Below, piece after piece: positions 4,301 through 6,667 of a DNA stretch of 6,667 nt (positions within the stretch are counted from its first letter, which is position 1; each line of letters opens with the position of its first letter). The notes below the pieces were generated by a model, which was not told where the DNA came from, did no database searches, and was given only the letters and a program-made list of their open reading frames with translations. A program made the translations under genes and the position numbers. Source of the stretch: Candidatus Delongbacteria bacterium (GTDB lineage Bacteria; UBA4055); contig JAKLPX010000248.1 of the NCBI GenBank assembly GCA_022013635.1, positions 1 to 6,667 on the forward strand. Direction: 5' to 3'.

Positions 4301-6667
4301 GCAGGGATTTTCAGTCTTAAGAGCTCTCCGAGTTTAACTCTGGTTTTCCCGAACTCGAAAATATTTTCAAGACTATTAGATCCGCTTATCTCTATAGGTC
4401 TGTCTATAAATATTATGCCGCCGTTCTCAAGTAAGGATGAAATATCTTCTCTGTCTGCTCCGGTTTCCGAAGCAATTTTTAATTCGGAATAGTTGATATT
4501 CGCGTTTTCCGTGACCATTCGTAACGAAGACATTGTCGGAAGGATCGTAAAATTTACAGCTTCGAGACCTTTTTCTTTTGATACTTTAGGATAATTTACA
4601 TTAATGCTTTCGTCTATATCCGGAATTATAAATATTTGTTCTTTCTCTTCTATCTCTGAAGTGAATTCATCGAATATTTTATTGAAGCTTAAAGCCGGTG
4701 TTCTTGAATATTTAACACCGTTTTGATCAAAATAAAAATACAGTTCTGCATCGGGTAGCGAATATATGCTTATCACGCCTTTATACTCACCCAGTACCTC
4801 AGAAACTTTTTCCCTGTCTATATCTTCAATGCTGACGAACTGTAGAAGTCTTTCATCATTGGCTTTTTTGATCTGCCCGTAAATGTCTATAAGCTCACTT
4901 TCATAAAATTCAGCCTGTTTTTCGTATTCTGCGATCAATTTCGCATATTTCTTAGCGTTTTTATTTTTTAAGAGATCAGCTTTCTGCCTGTATCTTACGA
5001 TCTCTTCATTATTATATCTGATCTTTTTTACATGTATCTTATGCAGCTGTTCTTTATATTCCAGATACCTGCTTGAATAATAATTTAAAAGAGTCCTGTT
5101 CTTGAACCTTTCCGCGTAATTAAAGGCGGTCATGATATCCTTTTTCTGTAAATATCCTTCGATAATCCTGTCATAAAGCGGTTTGATGTCCTCTTTCCAG
5201 CCGGTAATCAGCTCGTAATCGGCTGTCGAGGGAAGATATTCCGACAAAATTTCTTCCGCTTTTTTATATAACCCTAGCTTTATCTCGGGATCTGTTTCCA
5301 GATCGCCCGATTTCATAGAATATCTCCAGTGAAGCAGCTTGTCATAAGTCAGATCAGCTATGTCTTTCCCTCTTTTAAGGGTAGCTGAAGCACTTTCCAT
5401 ATCGCCTGACTCGACCTCTGATATTGCCAGATTATACAGGACTGAAGCCGAGAATCTGTTTTTAGCCTCGTTCGTCCTTGTTTGAGAATTAACTAATGAG
5501 TCAGCTTTTTCAAAATATTTTTTTGAATTGATCAAATGTCTGACAGCCTTATATTTCTCGCTTGGATCACCTTTGTAAAGCTTCTTATATGATTTAAAGC
5601 TTAATACTCCCCTCAGGTTCAAATTTACTGCCTGATCAATTAAATCGGCGGTCGCTTTTGCTTTTGAATATATTGTCGTATCCGCAACAGCCTGGTTAAC
5701 TTTTGATATTTCGGTTGAACCGAAAGCTCTTATCTTTGCTTTCAATATATTATTTTCGTTACTCAGAGCGACATTATAGAGATTCAGCTTCATACAGAGT
5801 TCATTTGATTTCTCAAATCTCTTAATGCTTTCATTCCAGTTCGAGCGTAAGTATTCTATAATACCCAGACGATTTTCAATTAAACTCAAGGCAAGATCGT
5901 TCCCCTTTTTCCTGAAAATATCGGCTTTTTGGCGTAGTATCTCTTTAACAGTATCAAAATCCTTCAGATTATAATAACTTGATGCCTGAATCGAGTACAG
6001 TAAAGCAAGCTCATCTTTGCCCTCGAATCCGTCGGAATATTGTGATCCGAGAATAAGCTCAAGTTTCCATACAGGGATGTTAAGCCCGAGCAGCGATAAT
6101 ATTATAAGATTGTCCATTGAAACCTTATCCTTATAATCGCCGTCTTGTGATAATATCTGATTAAGCATATCCGATGAAAACAGATATTCCTCATCCACGA
6201 ACTTTGCGAATGCGCTGTTTCTTTTGATTAAATTTATCGCCTCTTTATTGTCTTCGCTTTTCAATTTGACGATTATTTCGGCATATTTCTGGTAAGCGTC
6301 ATCTCCTCCGATCATATCGCCTTCCTTATCTTCTCGTGTCAGATAAAGTAAAGCGGTTCTCATTGATACCCTCAGCTCGCTATTCCTGTCGTTAAGCTCT
6401 TTATAGATCGCAATAGCTTTAGAATAATATTCCTCTGCCGATTCGTCATCTAATGTGAAAAGACAATGTCCAGCTCTCTCATATATTACGGCTTCCTGTT
6501 TTTTTGATGAAAATTTATAGCCTTCTTCAATTATTTGTTTATAATAATCCAATGCCTGTTTTCGTGCGAATTCGCCCATATTATAATAGTTATTGGCGAG
6601 ATTCAGCTTCATTTTCAGGTATAATTCCTTATCCGCTGCTTTATCGCACAAGCCGATGCCTTTACCC
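1372..6667 (-). CDS. Giant TPR - pseudo-CHAT - TPR - CHAT protein, probable clan CD cysteine protease (5' end missing)
   Basis: The reading frame is open to the right edge and no start codon is convincing, so the N-terminus lies outside the window; residue numbers here count from the Leu codon at 6649-6651. Seen in order: TPR-like helical repeats (about 1-500), a Lys/Glu/Tyr-rich helical linker (about 505-620), a CHAT-like domain lacking catalytic residues (about 625-864), a second TPR array (about 865-1395), a second linker, and a C-terminal CHAT domain (about 1440-1759). The last domain has His1623 in LHLPVHS and Cys1673 in LSGCDTG, the expected dyad of CHAT proteases, which belong to the caspase/separase clan. 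The frame ends at TAA 1372-1374, right after the CHAT-typical HPYYWANF motif. No membrane segment is evident; a signal peptide cannot be judged. It is probably a protease whose TPRs bind partners or substrates. The next gene begins 8 bases later. Family assignment is firm; the biological role and substrate are unknown. Confidence 0.93.
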   Translation of the reverse strand, partial: GKGIGLCDKAADKELYLKMKLNLANNYYNMGEFARKQALDYYKQIIEEGYKFSSKKQEAVIYERAGHCLFTLDDESAEEYYSKAIAIYKELNDRNSELRVSMRTALLYLTREDKEGDMIGGDDAYQKYAEIIVKLKSEDNKEAINLIKRNSAFAKFVDEEYLFSSDMLNQILSQDGDYKDKVSMDNLIILSLLGLNIPVWKLELILGSQYSDGFEGKDELALLYSIQASSYYNLKDFDTVKEILRQKADIFRKKGNDLALSLIENRLGIIEYLRSNWNESIKRFEKSNELCMKLNLYNVALSNENNILKAKIRAFGSTEISKVNQAVADTTIYSKAKATADLIDQAVNLNLRGVLSFKSYKKLYKGDPSEKYKAVRHLINSKKYFEKADSLVNSQTRTNEAKNRFSASVLYNLAISEVESGDMESASATLKRGKDIADLTYDKLLHWRYSMKSGDLETDPEIKLGLYKKAEEILSEYLPSTADYELITGWKEDIKPLYDRIIEGYLQKKDIMTAFNYAERFKNRTLLNYYSSRYLEYKEQLHKIHVKKIRYNNEEIVRYRQKADLLKNKNAKKYAKLIAEYEKQAEFYESELIDIYGQIKKANDERLLQFVSIEDIDREKVSEVLGEYKGVISIYSLPDAELYFYFDQNGVKYSRTPALSFNKIFDEFTSEIEEKEQIFIIPDIDESINVNYPKVSKEKGLEAVNFTILPTMSSLRMVTENANINYSELKIASETGADREDISSLLENGGIIFIDRPIEISGSNSLENIFEFGKTRVKLGELLRLKIPAYAVVISGFEGHAEPIDKILLANSFIFSGVQTIIMPFDDQKDSVNYETVSKILFENSDEKDIIAILNENNISVNIVGLTGMDKETQKEFATSNLKSSLMNGVRYFNSKVYEKAAVYFLQALAMARNINDKQELNILKTLVTSLSRIKDYNRAIIYGEQLVSYTEANKLDKERILAYDTLSKDYFRNKNYDRSIEYQEKIINDDNSELKDELSAYDMLSIIYSYKGDLKRSISYKKEYLKSSNLITSDEIDSFKEELGGKAAEVLFNSLRNIMVNYYREGSIDSALFVYDSIVMNKETFENVSFDSFGELLESAGLCYFKKSLYTKAEELYLEALDYYSDEAKKSSAYLNLSDLYYFTDKLSSALKYLNEAEKNTTSDSERMRIFNTRSLTEVKLGNLPLARTFSYKALDKTIEMNDRSEESTARVNLAKILILTNDISGAQKNLAKSMELAVETKNIKAMLSVEFYKGEIYSKNLKNPDSALINYRKCLKLSTSDNDEYFKARALYGIGASFYTKQQNDSCEFYLLKSLEGSDKFGFNDIYLKSVYKLSEVYEKNQSEKALNMLDKLSQRAEKIAAEYENQFADEYEKIIRSGFEKQIYLLIKNSRIDKALSAIEYRDKMFIRNDLKYFGIKEKEKYRLNIKAGENILTDIQSGIKSESVMMLFLPYNDLANIIVVTKDNVKNFEFRIPKELSELPNRIETKSDFINLAKKSYEIIFTKELKDLIQDKKNIHVYSSGKLKNYPFDVLYDGKDFLIDNYNISEVSDISKLNFNFGTGDIAKSMSFVNPFTAESDLVFAEREFGALSQVNKNSSSADDKKATESLVKSQGMKEYGMLHLPVHSFVLSKDSVRTADKSSYIQLSADGSNDGRLEWGEIVQLDCKQKEVILSGCDTGGKIGQEYYSNFDLSQAFALAGSDIIVSSKWKTDDLAASVLMKRYFRYSAGGSDRITALSQAKRDIKSYFNPHPYYWANFKINR
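1375..2334 (-). other. C-terminal CHAT protease domain, dyad intact
   Basis: Domain of the large protein, about residues 1440-1759. It opens with the strand pattern SVMMLFLPYNDLANIIVV, followed by SSGKLKNYPFDVLYDG, the counterpart of the common 'PdG-L--lPFe-L' CHAT segment. The candidate catalytic His is codon 1783-1785 (His1623, second His of HLPVHS) and the catalytic Cys is codon 1633-1635 (Cys1673, LSGCDTG), 50 residues apart as usual in the family. Downstream it keeps LSQAFALAGSDIIVSSKW, the Asp-Asp of KTDD, an LMKRYF helix and the terminal HPYYWANF. All landmarks of an active CHAT domain are present. The cleavage specificity cannot be read from sequence. Confidence 0.9.
2335..4061 (-). 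other. Second TPR array between the two CHAT-like domains
   Basis: About residues 865-1440. Its repeats are more regular than those of the first array: examples are RYFNSKVYEKAAVYFLQAL, DYFRNKNYDRSIEYQEKII, IYSYKGDLKRSISYKKEYL, LCYFKKSLYTKAEELYLEAL and DLYYFTDKLSSALKYLNEAE, each a helix pair with the small residue / Tyr / Ala pattern of TPRs. I judge about a dozen repeats. It ends in RIDKALSAIEYRDKMFIRND, which parallels the helix before the first CHAT-like domain, supporting a repeated TPR-linker-CHAT unit. Confidence 0.85.
4062..4779 (-). other. Central CHAT-like domain without catalytic His and Cys (pseudo-CHAT)
   Basis: Domain of the large protein, about residues 625-864. It repeats the order of landmarks seen in the C-terminal CHAT: an opening strand pair (GVISIYSLPDAELYFYF), a central IFIIPD strand, FTILPTMSSLR (compare the usual 'ylPS-s-Lr'), then GGIIFIDRP where CHAT has 'lHlAtHg', and VVISGFEGH where CHAT has 'VLSaCeTG'. 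The Cys position is Phe792 (codon 4276-4278) and the His position is about Pro752 (codon 4396-4398). It continues with LLANSFIFSGVQTIIMPFDD, matching the 'raFl-aGa-sVv-sLW-v-D' segment. The fold is inferred by hand alignment; loss of both catalytic residues is directly visible if that alignment is right. Confidence 0.72.
4780..6667 (-). other. N-terminal TPR array and helical linker of the CHAT protein
   Basis: About residues 1-624 of the visible protein. Paired helices with TPR spacing are clear at the start, for example LANNYYNMGEFARKQALDYY and the adjoining SAEEYYSKAIAIYKEL, and again around SSYYNLKDFDTVKEIL and RSNWNESIKRFEKSNEL. Repeats between are divergent. The array ends in AFNYAERFKNRTLLNYYSSR (residues 509-528), the helix that commonly precedes CHAT domains, then a charged stretch to about 620 rich in Lys, Glu and Tyr that may form a coiled coil. 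The array likely mediates protein-protein contact. The first repeats are outside the window. Confidence 0.75.

Noticed and set aside
6649..6651. TTG codon as the start of the CHAT gene
   Set aside because: The frame stays open for five more codons to the window edge (GKGIG before the Leu), and the sequence begins in the middle of a TPR helix, so this is an internal Leu.
1372..6667. Csx29 of a type III-E CRISPR system
   Set aside because: No Cas effector, CRISPR array or Csx30/Csx31-like gene is present, and the double TPR-CHAT layout with a transposase-like neighbour does not match; genes outside the window cannot be excluded.

Overview
The window holds two genes, both transcribed leftward (minus strand) and both cut by a window edge. 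Coding sequence covers essentially all 6667 bases; the only non-coding DNA is the 8 bases between the genes (1364-1371). Composition is AT-rich, and the proteins are rich in Lys, Asn, Ile, Ser and Tyr with long TPR arrays. That style suggests the Bacteroidota / Ignavibacteriota (Chlorobi-like) group, but this is a low-confidence guess because no taxonomic marker is present.

Upstream gene (6667 down to 1372): a giant protein of at least 1764 residues whose start lies beyond the right edge. It reads as two similar units in tandem: TPR array - helical linker - CHAT-like domain, then TPR array - helical linker - CHAT domain. The C-terminal CHAT (Caspase HetF Associated with TPRs) domain keeps a complete His/Cys dyad and should be an active clan CD cysteine protease. 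The central CHAT-like domain keeps the fold landmarks, but both catalytic positions are replaced, so it looks like a pseudoprotease.

Downstream gene (1363 down to the left edge): at least 454 residues, starting 8 bases after the CHAT stop codon, so almost certainly in the same operon. Its N-terminus looks like an IS481/rve-type transposase: a helix-turn-helix, a second winged-helix-like segment and an RNase H-like region. The conserved aspartates of the DDE triad appear to be lost, and in place of a transposase C-terminus the protein continues into TPR repeats that run off the window. It looks like a domesticated transposase turned into a TPR-bearing DNA-binding protein.

Taken together, the window suggests an uncharacterised protease/DNA-binding module: a tandem pseudo-CHAT/CHAT protease translated together with a transposase-derived DNA-binding TPR protein. 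A natural hypothesis is that the second protein senses or binds DNA and either regulates, recruits or is cleaved by the CHAT protease, in a signalling or defence role. This is inference; nothing in the window proves the function.
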